DNA from: Lachnospiraceae bacterium
Lineage (GTDB): Bacteria; Bacillota; Clostridia; Lachnospirales; Lachnospiraceae
Assembly: GCA_031280955.1 (NCBI GenBank)
Contig: JAITGA010000007.1
Coordinates: 1-64,000 of the forward strand
Direction: 5' to 3'
Length of the DNA: 64,000 nucleotides
Made by a program: the position numbers and the translations under genes. Below the pieces are notes generated by a model that did not search any database, was not told the origin of the DNA, and saw nothing but the letters and a program-made list of their open reading frames with translations. Positions 16,187-26,240 of the stretch are shown here, piece by piece; within the stretch, counting starts at the first letter, position 1, and every line of letters begins with the position of its first letter.

Positions 16187-19100
16187 ATGTACACCATCGG
16201 TATTGATATCGGTTCGACTACCATAAAGATTGCTGTCCTCGATGAAACAAAGAGGCACGATGAATCCTCGGGGATGAAAAGTGGCATCGTCTACTCTGCA
16301 TACGAGAGGCATTTTGCCAATATCAAGGAAACCATGTGGCAAATGATGGAAAAAGCCTACCTTGCCCTTGGTGATATCACTCTCACCCCCATCATTACCG
16401 GCTCCGGCGGACTTACTATCTCGAAACATTTATCGATCCCTTTCGTCCAGGAAGTCATCGCCACCGCCGCTGCTCTGCGTGATTTGGCTCCGCATACTGA
16501 TGTTGCCATCGAACTTGGCGGCGAAGATGCCAAAATCATCTACTTCGAGGGTGGTAATGTCGAACAACGGATGAATGGTATCTGTGCCGGCGGTACCGGT
16601 TCGTTCATTGACCAGATGGCATCTCTTTTACAAAGTGATGCCGAGGGACTCAATATTTATGCCAAGGATTTCAACTCACTCTATGCCATTGCCGCTCGTT
16701 GCGGCGTTTTTGCCAAATCCGATATCCAACCACTCATCAATGAAGGCGCGACCAAGGAAGACTTGTCAGCGTCTATTTTTCAGGCTGTCGTCAATCAGAC
16801 CATCAGCGGTCTTGCTTGCGGCAAACCCATCCGTGGCAATGTGGCGTTCCTTGGCGGTCCGCTTTACTTCCTCTCGGAACTTCGGACTGCATTTATCCGT
16901 ACCCTAAAGCTTACTAAGGAACAAATCGTAGACACGGGACTTTCTCATCTCTATGCCGCGATCGGTGCTGCTATGTATGCTGCCACAGATACCTCGACAA
17001 CCCCCGCTTCCACGACTATGGGTGAGCTTAGGGACAAGCTTTTCGCACCTATCAAACTGGATTTTGAAGTAGAGCGAAGTGAACCGCTCTTTGCCAATGA
17101 CAATGAATATAACATCTTCCTGCGCCGTCATTCCAAAGCCAAGGTCAAAAGAAGTGAACTAGAATCCTATCATGGCAATTGTTATCTGGGTATTGATGCC
17201 GGGTCAACGACGACCAAGCTTGCCTTGATAGCTGAAGATGGCACGCTGTTATCTTCCTTTTATGCCAACAATGACGGCAACCCGCTCCAAGCTGCCATTA
17301 CCGCTCTGAAAGATATCTTCCGCCGTCTTCCTGCCGATGCTCACATCGTCCGTTCGTGTGCGACCGGTTACGGCGAGCAATTGATGAAAGCTGCTTTTTT
17401 GCTTGACTTCGGCGAAGTTGAAACGATAGCCCATTATTATGCCGCCGCCTTTTTCAATCCCGATGTCGAGTCAATACTCGATATTGGCGGCCAGGACATG
17501 AAATATATCGTCATCAAGGATCAAACCGTTGACAATGTCCTCCTCAATGAAGCTTGTTCCTCCGGCTGTGGTTCTTTCATCGAAACTTTTGCCAAGTCCC
17601 TCAATACCGATATTGAAAATTTTGCCCGCGATGCCTTGTTTGCCGAGCATCCCATCGACCTCGGCACTCGCTGTACTGTCTTCATGAACTCCAAGGTCAA
17701 GCAAGCGCAAAAAGAGGGAGCAACCGTTGCCGACATCTCTGCCGGTTTGGCATATTCGGTTATCAAAAACGCTTTGTTCAAAGTAATCAAATTGACTGAT
17801 GCCAAGGACATGGGGGCAAATATCGTCGTTCAAGGTGGCACTTTTCACAATAACGCCGTGCTTAGGAGCTTTGAAAAAATCACCGGCAGGGAAGCTGTCC
17901 GCCCCGATATCGCCGGGATCATGGGCGCTTTCGGAGCAGCTCTAATCGCCCGTGAGCAATATCAAAACGAAGCCAAGCCCGAAGCTTCGACGATGATTTC
18001 CCGGAATAAAATCGAAACCCTCAACTATAAAAGTGACATGGCAAACTGTAAAGGTTGTACCAACAATTGCCGTCTTACCATCAGCAAGTTTACCGGCAAC
18101 CGCCAGTATGTCTCCGGCAACCGCTGTGAACGGGGATTGGGTCTCGACAAAAACAAAGATCATATCCCCAACCTCTTTGCTTACAAAATGGAGCGGCTGT
18201 TTGCATATGAGCCGTTGCCTTTATGCGAAGCACCGTTAGGAACAGTCGGTATTCCCAGAGTCCTTAACATTTATGAAAACTACCCCTTTTGGCATACATT
18301 TTTCACCACCCTTGGATATCGTGTTGTCCTCTCTCCTGTTTCCAACCGTCAGCTCTATGAGTTGGGGATGGAATCAATTCCCAGTGAGTCGGTTTGTTAT
18401 CCCGCCAAGCTAGTCCACGGGCATGTCAAATGGCTGATTGAAAAAGAGGTTGACTTCGTCTTCTTTCCCGCTATTTTTTATGAAAGAAATGAATTTCCCG
18501 ATGCCAACAACCATTATAATTGCCCGATAGTCGTCTCATACTGTGAAAATATCAAAAATAACATGGAAGAGTTCGCCACCGGGAAAAGTAAGCTGAGAAA
18601 ACCGTTCATGTCTTTTGCAGGGTTGGATACGGTAGTGAAATCGCTTGCTGCTGAGTTCCCGGAAATCCCTGCCCGTAAGCTACTGGCTGCCGCCCGCCTC
18701 GCATGGGATGAACAGGAAAATGCCAGACGGGATATGGAGTTAAAGGGTGAAGAAACCCTGCACTTCATGGAGGAAAACCATCTGCGGGGAATCGTGCTTG
18801 CCGGTCGCCCTTATCATATCGACCCTGAGATACATCACGGTATTCCCGAAATGATTACCTCATATGGGCTCTGTGTCCTTACTGAGGACAGTCTTTCCCA
18901 TCTGGGCAAATATGAACGTCCGCTACTGGTAAGCGATCAATGGATGTATCACTCCCGCCTTTATGCCGCTGCCAGTTTTGTCAAAACACGCGCCGACCTC
19001 GACTTGATTCAACTCAATTCCTTTGGTTGCGGTCTTGATGCCGTTACCACTGACCAAGTCGCCGATATCCTAAATGAGCGGGGCAAATTGTTTGCCTGTC

Positions 19101-20479
19101 TCAAAATCGACGAGGTCAACAATCTGGGGTCGGCTAGGGTTCGTATCCGCTCGATGCTCTCCGCCATCAGGATGCGTGAACAAAGAAAAGATGAACAGCC
19201 GCTGCCACAGGAAGCAGTAGAATATCCTCTTTTCACTCCTGAGATGAAATCAACCCATACGATACTCTGCCCCCAGATGTCGCCGATACATTTTGAACTG
19301 TTGGAAACGGCTTTTTCTGCCAGCGGTTACAACTTCGTCGTCCTCACTAATGACAACAAACGCTCTATTGATGCCGGACTCAAATATGTAAATAATGATG
19401 CTTGCTATCCCTCAATGCTGGTAGTGGGGCAAATCATGGATGCACTGCTGTCCGGTGCTTATGATACTGAACGCACATCCGTAGTCATGACCCAGACCGG
19501 GGGTGGTTGCCGTGCCACCAATTACGTCAGCTTCATTCGCCGCGCCCTCATCAAAGCTGATTTGGGGCATGTTCCTGTCATTGCTCTCAATATGTCAGGT
19601 CTGGAAAGCTCGCCGGGGATGAAAGTAAATGTCCGCCTCTTGACCCGTTTATCGTATGCAATCCTCTTTGGCGACATTTTCATGCGCTGTGTCCACCGGA
19701 TGCGCCCTTATGAAGTGTTGACTGGTTCGGTCAATGAACTTCATGCTCAGTGGTTGGCGAAATGTCAAAAATTCATGCGGCGAAAATCACTCGGTCTCTT
19801 TAGTTACCTCAAGTTCCGGCGAATGTCACGGCAGATAATCGCCGCTTTTGACCGCATCGAGATCAACAACCAAAAGAAACCACGAGTAGGCATCGTCGGC
19901 GAGATTTTGGTGAAATATGCGCCGATAGCCAATAATTTCCTCGTTGACCTCCTCGAGGAAGAGGGAGCAGAGGCACATGTACCAGATTTGATTGATTTTC
20001 TTCTTTATTGTTTTTATAATCAAATATACAAAGCCGAATATCTGGGAACCAGTAAGATGACTGCTTTCAAAAGTTGGGTGACGATTTGCGTCATCGAACA
20101 TGTACGTGGGGCAGCAAGACAGGCATTTTTGAAGAGCAAGCACTTCACCCCGCCGGCGAAAATCACCGAGGTTGCCAAAGCAGCGAAAACCATCGTTTCC
20201 CTGGGTAATCAAACCGGCGAGGGTTGGTTTTTGACCGGAGAAATGGTGGTTTTGGTCAAAGAGGGTATCAGTAATATTGTCTGTACCCAGCCTTTTGCGT
20301 GTCTGCCCAACCATATTGTTGGTAAGGGTGTCATCAAGGAGCTAAGACGCATTTATCCGCTTGCCAATGTCGTTGCCATCGACTATGACCCCGGAGCCAG
20401 TGAGGTCAACCAACTTAACCGCATTAAACTAATGCTCTCGACTGCGAATATGTATCTAAGGAGGGAAGTCCATGAGTAA
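16187..20479 (+). CDS. 2-hydroxyacyl-CoA dehydratase activase, large two-domain form (BadF/BcrA ATPase plus DUF2229)
   Basis: 1430 residues. Two ASKHA-fold ATPase domains occur in tandem: the first opens with GIDIGSTTIK at residue 5 and has GGTGSFIDQMA, the second opens with GIDAGSTTTK near residue 335 and has ACSSGCGSFIE. Such Cys/Gly motifs hold the bridging [4Fe-4S] cluster in HgdC-type activases. Near residue 620 the motif CKGCTNNC is a further candidate Fe-S site. The rest matches the DUF2229/CoA-protein activase region with scattered conserved Cys. Family members use ATP to inject an electron into dehydratases; these long forms have unknown partners. No dehydratase subunits are adjacent. 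It has its own promoter and overlaps the next gene by 8 bases. Confidence 0.9.
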   Translation: MYTIGIDIGSTTIKIAVLDETKRHDESSGMKSGIVYSAYERHFANIKETMWQMMEKAYLALGDITLTPIITGSGGLTISKHLSIPFVQEVIATAAALRDLAPHTDVAIELGGEDAKIIYFEGGNVEQRMNGICAGGTGSFIDQMASLLQSDAEGLNIYAKDFNSLYAIAARCGVFAKSDIQPLINEGATKEDLSASIFQAVVNQTISGLACGKPIRGNVAFLGGPLYFLSELRTAFIRTLKLTKEQIVDTGLSHLYAAIGAAMYAATDTSTTPASTTMGELRDKLFAPIKLDFEVERSEPLFANDNEYNIFLRRHSKAKVKRSELESYHGNCYLGIDAGSTTTKLALIAEDGTLLSSFYANNDGNPLQAAITALKDIFRRLPADAHIVRSCATGYGEQLMKAAFLLDFGEVETIAHYYAAAFFNPDVESILDIGGQDMKYIVIKDQTVDNVLLNEACSSGCGSFIETFAKSLNTDIENFARDALFAEHPIDLGTRCTVFMNSKVKQAQKEGATVADISAGLAYSVIKNALFKVIKLTDAKDMGANIVVQGGTFHNNAVLRSFEKITGREAVRPDIAGIMGAFGAALIAREQYQNEAKPEASTMISRNKIETLNYKSDMANCKGCTNNCRLTISKFTGNRQYVSGNRCERGLGLDKNKDHIPNLFAYKMERLFAYEPLPLCEAPLGTVGIPRVLNIYENYPFWHTFFTTLGYRVVLSPVSNRQLYELGMESIPSESVCYPAKLVHGHVKWLIEKEVDFVFFPAIFYERNEFPDANNHYNCPIVVSYCENIKNNMEEFATGKSKLRKPFMSFAGLDTVVKSLAAEFPEIPARKLLAAARLAWDEQENARRDMELKGEETLHFMEENHLRGIVLAGRPYHIDPEIHHGIPEMITSYGLCVLTEDSLSHLGKYERPLLVSDQWMYHSRLYAAASFVKTRADLDLIQLNSFGCGLDAVTTDQVADILNERGKLFACLKIDEVNNLGSARVRIRSMLSAIRMREQRKDEQPLPQEAVEYPLFTPEMKSTHTILCPQMSPIHFELLETAFSASGYNFVVLTNDNKRSIDAGLKYVNNDACYPSMLVVGQIMDALLSGAYDTERTSVVMTQTGGGCRATNYVSFIRRALIKADLGHVPVIALNMSGLESSPGMKVNVRLLTRLSYAILFGDIFMRCVHRMRPYEVLTGSVNELHAQWLAKCQKFMRRKSLGLFSYLKFRRMSRQIIAAFDRIEINNQKKPRVGIVGEILVKYAPIANNFLVDLLEEEGAEAHVPDLIDFLLYCFYNQIYKAEYLGTSKMTAFKSWVTICVIEHVRGAARQAFLKSKHFTPPAKITEVAKAAKTIVSLGNQTGEGWFLTGEMVVLVKEGISNIVCTQPFACLPNHIVGKGVIKELRRIYPLANVVAIDYDPGASEVNQLNRIKLMLSTANMYLRREVHE

Positions 20480-23237
20480 AGCTGATTTGAAAAGATGTCC
20501 TGTTTTGGTCAAACTGGGGGTAAATGATTATGAGGCGGCACTTGAGCAGTCTGATATAACCATTTTGCACTATGATATCAAAACCAAAACCCTGACTATT
20601 CCCAAAATAGCCACGACACTTCATAATGTCCCCACTACCATACCCAATGTACCTGAATCGCTAATCGATACGGGATTGATCGTGGGTGATGATGATACCT
20701 TGATAAGCTTCTTTGAGGAAATCCACGATGGCATCCCCCAGATTGAGGGCAGCACCAAGCTACGGACAAGCAGCGGTGAGGAAATGTGGGTACGTGTCGT
20801 TGCCACGACTTTCCTTGACAACGACAAAAAACCCTCCTATGCCATCTTCAATCTCATCAACGAAACCGCTCAGCGGCAACGAGCTTTTGAATACCAGAAA
20901 TGGGAACCGACCATCCGTACCACCATTGCTTCTTGTCTTTACTTCCGTGATCAAAACCTCAGTACTGATACCTGCGAAATTGAAGGCGGGGCGAGTCCAC
21001 ATGACCTTCCCTTTGCCAGTTACTCGGGCTTCGATGAATATGTCCGTGCCGTTACCAATACACTCATCCATCCTGATGACCGTGATGATTATTTACGTGA
21101 TTATAGCCTTGCCGCCATGACCGAGCATTACCATACCGGAGTAATGGAAACTCGGACTATCCACCGCCGCTTGCTTAATGATGGCAGCTATCTTTGGTGT
21201 GAGCGGATTGTCCAGCTCTTTACCGACCCTTATAGTTATGATATCCACGCTATGATTATGATACGTAAGCTTGATGATACCCTTGCCAAGATGCAACAGG
21301 AACTCACAGCGGGAGCGCATGAGCTAATCAGTGCCAGCGTACCCGGCGGTATCATCGGCATGTACAACAAACCGGGATACCCCATCTATTATATCAACGA
21401 TCATATGCTGTCATTTCTGGATTATACTCACGATGAGTTTATGTCTACTACCGATGGGGAAATGAGTAGAATCATTCACCCTGATGATTATCAGCGCACG
21501 GGGCGGGCTATTGCCCAGGCAATCAGAAAGCAAGAATCATTTGAACTTCAAATCCGGATTATCAAAAGCGATGGTCAAATCGGTTGGGTTATTATCAGGG
21601 GTAAGAAAAATGAAAGCATTGACAGCAATATCAATCTCCTGATGTGTCATTTTACTGATATTACCCGGATGATTTCTTTGCAAGAGGAACTACAACAGGC
21701 TGCCGCCGCTGCCGCCGAGGCTTCAAAGATGAAGTCGGTTTTCCTTGCCAATATGAGCCATGAAATCAGAACCCCGATGAATGGGATACTAGGCTTCGTG
21801 GAATTGGCTCTTGCTGAACCGAATCTCAACGAAACTGTTCAGGATTATATGCAAAACGTAAAGACCAGTACCGTCGGTCTATTGGGAATAGTCAATGATA
21901 TCCTCGATATCTCGAAAATTGAAGCCGGCAAAATGAGACTTGAACATGTCTCCTTTAGTCTGGATGACATCTTCACCCATTGCGAAAACATCAACAGCAA
22001 AAAAGCCAAGGAAAAACGCTTGGAACTCATCTTCACCTCCGATGCAGAAATATCCACCAAGCTGGTTGGCGATCCCAACAAACTCACGCAAATACTCATC
22101 AACTTACTTTCCAATGCCGTCAAATTCACCCACAAGGGCTTCGTCAGAGCCAGTGCCAAACAAATCAGCAGCATTGATAATATCGTCGAAGTCCAGTTCA
22201 CCGTTGAAGACAGCGGTATCGGTATGAACCGTGAACAGCTAAACAGCGTCTTTGCTCCTTTCGTGCAAGCTGATCAATCAACCACCCGCAAATACGGCGG
22301 AACCGGGCTTGGGCTTACCATCTGCAATGATTTGGTGAAAATGATGGGCGGGACAATGAAGGTTGACAGCGAACTTGGCAAAGGGAGCAGCTTTTCTTTT
22401 ACCCTGACCTTGGAAGCAACAGACGAGGAAGTGGTAAAACCGATGGTACAAAAAGGAACTTCACTAGGAAGACCACGTTTTTCCGGTCAAGTCTTGGTAT
22501 GCGAAGACAACGTAATAAACCAGCAGGTCGTTGTTGCTCATCTTGCTCGTATCGGTCTCAAAACCACCATCGCTGCCAATGGTCAGGTTGCCGTTGATTT
22601 GGTTACAGAACAACTGAAACATGGTGGTTCTTATGATGTTATCCTCATGGATATCCATATGCCGATCATGGACGGAATCGAAGCTACCGTAAAACTCCTT
22701 TCCATGGGTATTACCACCCCTATCATTGCCATGACTGCCAATGCGATGAAACGTGACCGTGAGAGCTATCTGGCAATGGGAATGAGTGATTATATCTCGA
22801 AACCGTTCTTCGCCCAGGATTTGTGGGCGTGTCTGCTCAAATACCTTGACCCACTACCGAACGAGGAGGCGACCGCTGAAGAGATTGCCGAAGAAAAGAA
22901 AGAAACTCCTGCTGACATGGTAATCGATCACGAGTTGGGGTTAAAACACGCTGACAACGACGAAGAGCTTTATGGTCATTTGAAACAAAACTTTTTTGAA
23001 GAGAATAAGGAACGCTATCAGGAAATTATCAAAAAACATGAAGAGGGCGAAACATCCATCATGCAACGGATACTTCACTCACTAAAGAGTAATGCCGGTT
23101 GGATAGGGGCAACCAAACTCTCACAGATAGCAAGTGAGTTGGAGCTACATTTGAAAAATGAGCAGTCATTAACAGATGAACACTTAGAGCAACTAAAAAC
23201 CGAATTTGACAAGGTCATAAGCGAGCTTAAACCCTGA
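20472..23237 (+). CDS. Soluble hybrid histidine kinase (PAS-HisKA-HATPase-REC-HPt)
   Basis: 921 residues with no membrane segment. Residues 1-280 contain mixed alpha/beta sensor sequence, probably PAS-like (HPDDRDDYLRDY, MIMIRKLDD). A clear PAS with the PAC-like IRIIKSDGQIGWVIIRG lies at about 290-400. HisKA has the phospho-His in NMSHEIRTPMNG (about 428), HATPase has NLLSNAVKFTHKG and GTGLGL, the receiver has LMDIHMPIMDG, and a C-terminal HPt has ILHSLKSN. All relay residues are intact. The ATG lies inside the end of the activase gene behind AAGGAGGGAAG, so the two are translationally coupled. A cytoplasmic redox or metabolite signal is a reasonable guess; the output regulator is unknown. 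Its stop overlaps the convergent gene downstream by 11 bases. Confidence 0.88.
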   Translation: MSKADLKRCPVLVKLGVNDYEAALEQSDITILHYDIKTKTLTIPKIATTLHNVPTTIPNVPESLIDTGLIVGDDDTLISFFEEIHDGIPQIEGSTKLRTSSGEEMWVRVVATTFLDNDKKPSYAIFNLINETAQRQRAFEYQKWEPTIRTTIASCLYFRDQNLSTDTCEIEGGASPHDLPFASYSGFDEYVRAVTNTLIHPDDRDDYLRDYSLAAMTEHYHTGVMETRTIHRRLLNDGSYLWCERIVQLFTDPYSYDIHAMIMIRKLDDTLAKMQQELTAGAHELISASVPGGIIGMYNKPGYPIYYINDHMLSFLDYTHDEFMSTTDGEMSRIIHPDDYQRTGRAIAQAIRKQESFELQIRIIKSDGQIGWVIIRGKKNESIDSNINLLMCHFTDITRMISLQEELQQAAAAAAEASKMKSVFLANMSHEIRTPMNGILGFVELALAEPNLNETVQDYMQNVKTSTVGLLGIVNDILDISKIEAGKMRLEHVSFSLDDIFTHCENINSKKAKEKRLELIFTSDAEISTKLVGDPNKLTQILINLLSNAVKFTHKGFVRASAKQISSIDNIVEVQFTVEDSGIGMNREQLNSVFAPFVQADQSTTRKYGGTGLGLTICNDLVKMMGGTMKVDSELGKGSSFSFTLTLEATDEEVVKPMVQKGTSLGRPRFSGQVLVCEDNVINQQVVVAHLARIGLKTTIAANGQVAVDLVTEQLKHGGSYDVILMDIHMPIMDGIEATVKLLSMGITTPIIAMTANAMKRDRESYLAMGMSDYISKPFFAQDLWACLLKYLDPLPNEEATAEEIAEEKKETPADMVIDHELGLKHADNDEELYGHLKQNFFEENKERYQEIIKKHEEGETSIMQRILHSLKSNAGWIGATKLSQIASELELHLKNEQSLTDEHLEQLKTEFDKVISELKP

Positions 23238-23844
23238 TGGGATTATAGCTATACGCCAAGCTATTCGCCAATAAAAGCCGCTTTACCGCTTCCATGCCCT
23301 CATCTTCTTTCATAAAAACCAAGTCTGATTGGCTTGCGATATCATATGAAGTGAGATACTCTTCTTCCATGGGTATCCACTTCGTCTGAAAATCATGATA
23401 TCCATGAGTGCCATTACGAGCGATTATTCGTCTTTTTTGCTCTTCTGCATCTATATCAAAAAATAGCTTCAAATCGTAAATCTCCTGCCACAACGGCAGT
23501 AATGCATATGCTCCCTCGATGATGATAAGTGCTTTGCTTTCCACCTTTTGCTCACCGCAGTAGTCACCAAAAGCACAATCATAAATGCGATATGAAAATG
23601 AAGCCACTCCATCAACTGCCGAAAAAAGCGATAATCCCGTTACCACTTCCTCAGCAAAACGCTGATAATCAACATTGACATCCAGCTCCCGCTTTGCCTT
23701 GGTATCACGCAGCCAATGGGGAACAAAAAAGTGATCCATGCGAATAATACTTGCGTCATATACCGTATTTATCTTGTTAGCAAGTGTCGTCTTTCCTGCT
23801 CCCGCACGTCCGTCAATAGCAACCAGAAGTGGTTTGGTTTCCAT
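23227..23844 (-). CDS. Uridine-kinase-like P-loop protein
   Basis: 205 residues. The N-terminus has Walker A GRAGAGKTT, followed by IIRMDHFFVP, a pattern shared with uridine kinase and related nucleoside or pantothenate kinases. IIEGAYALLP is the Walker B-like strand and KRRIIARNG resembles the LID Arg region. The substrate cannot be assigned from sequence; it is shorter and more divergent than Udk. Its ATG directly follows the stop of the MATE gene (TAAATG), with GGAAAAGGAAG upstream, so it is the last gene of the sortase-MATE run. The 3' end overlaps the convergent kinase gene by 11 bases, with no room for an intergenic terminator. Confidence 0.75.
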   Translation of the reverse strand: METKPLLVAIDGRAGAGKTTLANKINTVYDASIIRMDHFFVPHWLRDTKAKRELDVNVDYQRFAEEVVTGLSLFSAVDGVASFSYRIYDCAFGDYCGEQKVESKALIIIEGAYALLPLWQEIYDLKLFFDIDAEEQKRRIIARNGTHGYHDFQTKWIPMEEEYLTSYDIASQSDLVFMKEDEGMEAVKRLLLANSLAYSYNPIRV

Positions 23845-25236
23845 TTATTCTTCCTTTTCCAATGCTGCACTCTTTTCAATATGCTTGTGAATGACCACAT
23901 TTTTCCATTTCCCGGTCATGATGTAGGAAAGCAAAAAGAAAAAGCCGCTGAGTGATGATACCGGAATCGCCAGACCAATGCCACGCAGTCCCATATCCAG
24001 AGTTTGCGAAAAAATGATTGCTACCGGCATCCGCACGGCTATCGAGGTGATGAAAGTGTTAATCATCGTGATATGTGAATGACCGGCTCCGTTGACCAGT
24101 CCGAAAAAGCAAAAGAGGAACGGCACGATCAAATAATCCCACGAAAATGCGGTGATATAGATAGTCCCTGCCTTAACTACGGCTTCCGAGTTGGAAAAAA
24201 TCCCCATTATCTGTGTCCCGAATAACTGAATGATGAAAAAGAGGGGAAAACCGATGGCAATACAAATAAATATTCCTGTCTTCATCGTTTTGAGGGCACG
24301 GTCATGACGGTTCGCCCCAAAGTTCTGGGCACACATCATCGCCACCGAGTTAGAGACGGCAATCATCGGCATAATCGCAAAACCCGAAAACCGTCCTGCC
24401 AACCCTGCGGCAGCGGCAACAGAAACCCCATATCCGTTGACCAATGTAGTCAATAGCAAAAACGATAGATTTACCGCAATTTGGGAAATTCCCGCCGGAA
24501 TCCCAATACGCAGTATCAGCTTCAAACGGCTACGGTCGATAGTAAAACTACGAGGGCGAAAGTCAAACAAAAAACCACTGCGGGACAGATAAATTGCCGA
24601 AGCAAACACACTCCCCATCTGTGCTACCACCGTAGCAATCGCCACCCCCATTACCCCTATCCCCAATCCGGCAACCAATACCAAATCAAGAATAATGTTG
24701 GCGGCACAGGCACAGGCGATAAAATAGAGCGGGCGTTTGGAATCACCCAGACCACGCAGGACAGCAGCAATGGCATTATAGAGAAAGATAAACGGCAACC
24801 CGCTCATACAAATAACCAAATAAAGCCAAGCCTCACGGAAACTTTCCTCGGGAACTTGCATCAATCGCAAAAACACATTGCTGCCCACAATAAATATCGC
24901 CGAAAGTACGATCGAGCCAACCAGAAGACTGGTAAGCAAAGTGGCAGTCGTTTTCTTTACCTCGTCATACTTCTTTGCCCCATAAAACTGACCGATTACA
25001 ATTGTCCCACCCACGGAAAAGCCAATGGCAATAGCTATTGCCAAAAATGTCAGCTGTGCCCCGTTATTGACGGCAGCGACTGCCGCCTCGTTGGCAAAGT
25101 AACTGACTATCAAAAGATCAGCCATGCTAAAACTTTGCTGTATCAACATCGACAACAAAAAAGGTGCTGAGAAGCGGATTAGCTGTCCTGCCACCCCACC
25201 TTGGGTTAAGTCATTTTGGAATTTTGCTTCTTTCAC
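23845..25236 (-). CDS. MATE family multidrug/cation antiporter
   Basis: 463 residues with twelve predicted membrane segments in two pseudo-symmetric halves. The N-terminal MATE signature is seen as LLSMLIQQSFSMADLLIVSYF and the internal repeat as AGLAGRFSGFAIMPMIAVSNSVAMMCAQNFGA. MATE proteins export cationic drugs or metabolites in exchange for Na+ or H+; the substrate here is unknown. The start is GTG, preceded by AAAAGGATAG and one base after the sortase stop, so it is translationally linked to the sortase gene. Length and topology are normal for the family. Confidence 0.92.
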   Translation of the reverse strand: MKEAKFQNDLTQGGVAGQLIRFSAPFLLSMLIQQSFSMADLLIVSYFANEAAVAAVNNGAQLTFLAIAIAIGFSVGGTIVIGQFYGAKKYDEVKKTTATLLTSLLVGSIVLSAIFIVGSNVFLRLMQVPEESFREAWLYLVICMSGLPFIFLYNAIAAVLRGLGDSKRPLYFIACACAANIILDLVLVAGLGIGVMGVAIATVVAQMGSVFASAIYLSRSGFLFDFRPRSFTIDRSRLKLILRIGIPAGISQIAVNLSFLLLTTLVNGYGVSVAAAAGLAGRFSGFAIMPMIAVSNSVAMMCAQNFGANRHDRALKTMKTGIFICIAIGFPLFFIIQLFGTQIMGIFSNSEAVVKAGTIYITAFSWDYLIVPFLFCFFGLVNGAGHSHITMINTFITSIAVRMPVAIIFSQTLDMGLRGIGLAIPVSSLSGFFFLLSYIMTGKWKNVVIHKHIEKSAALEKEE

Positions 25237-25237
25237 G

Positions 25238-26146
25238 TCATTCTATCCTTTTTGCTACAACCACGAAACGTCCTTCGGGGTCGATATCATCACAAGTCGA
25301 TAAAGTCAAAAGCTGATCGCCAAATGTTGCCGTTACCCCCGTGTCATAATAAGACATTGCCGCCATCTCCTGCATATTGGAGTAAAACTCTTCTGCTGAG
25401 TTGACATCAAAAAACTGGTAGTATTTGAACACAATCTCATCTGTATTATATACCCGTGAACGGAATGTGTACATTACCTGATAAACACCCTTTTCATATA
25501 TTGTATCAAAATGTATCAGCGGATGCTCTTCAAAATATGACTGGTTTTCATATCTTTGCAAATGCCCGAACATTTGCCCCGTCCGCATTCGGTGTCCGTA
25601 GATAATCAAATTGGTGGAACGAGGGTAAAGCGTGTTGCGGTAATCCATAAAAATACTGCCATTTCTGTTAAACTCCTGATAAAAATCGCGGTCAAGGTAG
25701 TATTCATTATTGACTGTCTGTAAGACGGGATAGTCAATCACCGTTCCTTCTATCCTAATCCAACCAATCATCCGCCGATTGCGGTTATAAAGGGTAAGAT
25801 ATTCGTCGAGTACCGGCGGCAGTTCGCCATCGGCAACACGGTGAATGGTCGTGTTCGGGGTAATATTTTGCATATTTCCGGGACGGTTATATGTATCGTC
25901 GCCAATCAATTGCATCAGTCCCGTGGTATCACTTGCCGTCCGTTCACGATGATATGAATAAAGACCATAACTGGAAAAGCTCGCTATCGCAACCAGGATA
26001 CAAACCAAAGCTAAGAGTTTTTGCCTTTTTTGCGTCTTTTGCAGGTAAACCAGTGCTTGGGTATCAATATCACTTGCCGCCTGAACCTGCGGCTGCGGCT
26101 TGGCGGTGGTTTTATTATTGGCTTTCGGTTTCGGGGTTGACTTCAT
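25238..26146 (-). CDS. Class B sortase
   Basis: 302 residues. A basic, Gln/Pro-rich cytoplasmic N-terminus is followed by one membrane anchor (about 38-62). The sortase domain carries the class B markers: catalytic His in IYGHRM, Cys in TLSTCD, and Arg in GRFVVVAKR. Sortases cleave a C-terminal sorting signal and join the protein to peptidoglycan or to pilin. No gene with an obvious sorting signal is adjacent, so the substrate is elsewhere. AGGAG lies about ten bases before the ATG. Two 19 bp palindromes and a dispersed repeat occupy the upstream region. Confidence 0.93.
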   Translation of the reverse strand: MKSTPKPKANNKTTAKPQPQVQAASDIDTQALVYLQKTQKRQKLLALVCILVAIASFSSYGLYSYHRERTASDTTGLMQLIGDDTYNRPGNMQNITPNTTIHRVADGELPPVLDEYLTLYNRNRRMIGWIRIEGTVIDYPVLQTVNNEYYLDRDFYQEFNRNGSIFMDYRNTLYPRSTNLIIYGHRMRTGQMFGHLQRYENQSYFEEHPLIHFDTIYEKGVYQVMYTFRSRVYNTDEIVFKYYQFFDVNSAEEFYSNMQEMAAMSYYDTGVTATFGDQLLTLSTCDDIDPEGRFVVVAKRIE

Positions 26147-26190
26147 TATCTAAATACTCCTGTATCCGGAAAGCAGGGTGGGTATATTTG

Positions 26191-26237
26191 AATATGCTAG
26201 TCGCATATTTATAAAGCGAATATGCTAGTCGCATATT
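26191..26237. promoter_or_regulatory. Two identical 19 bp palindromes upstream of the sortase gene
   Basis: AATATGCTAGTCGCATATT occurs twice (26191-26209 and 26219-26237), 28 bases start to start. Each has 7-base arms AATATGC/GCATATT round TAGTC. They lie 45-91 bases before the sortase ATG and just outside the dispersed repeat. A tandem operator for a dimeric regulator or a pair of small hairpins after leuS are both possible. No T-run follows on the minus strand, so terminator function is less likely. Confidence 0.6.
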
Positions 26238-26240
26238 AAC

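Noticed and set aside
24481-25170. A 229-codon plus-strand frame antisense to the MATE gene
   Set aside because: Composition is rich in Lys/Gln/His/Asn with no motif, and the MATE protein on the other strand is unmistakable.
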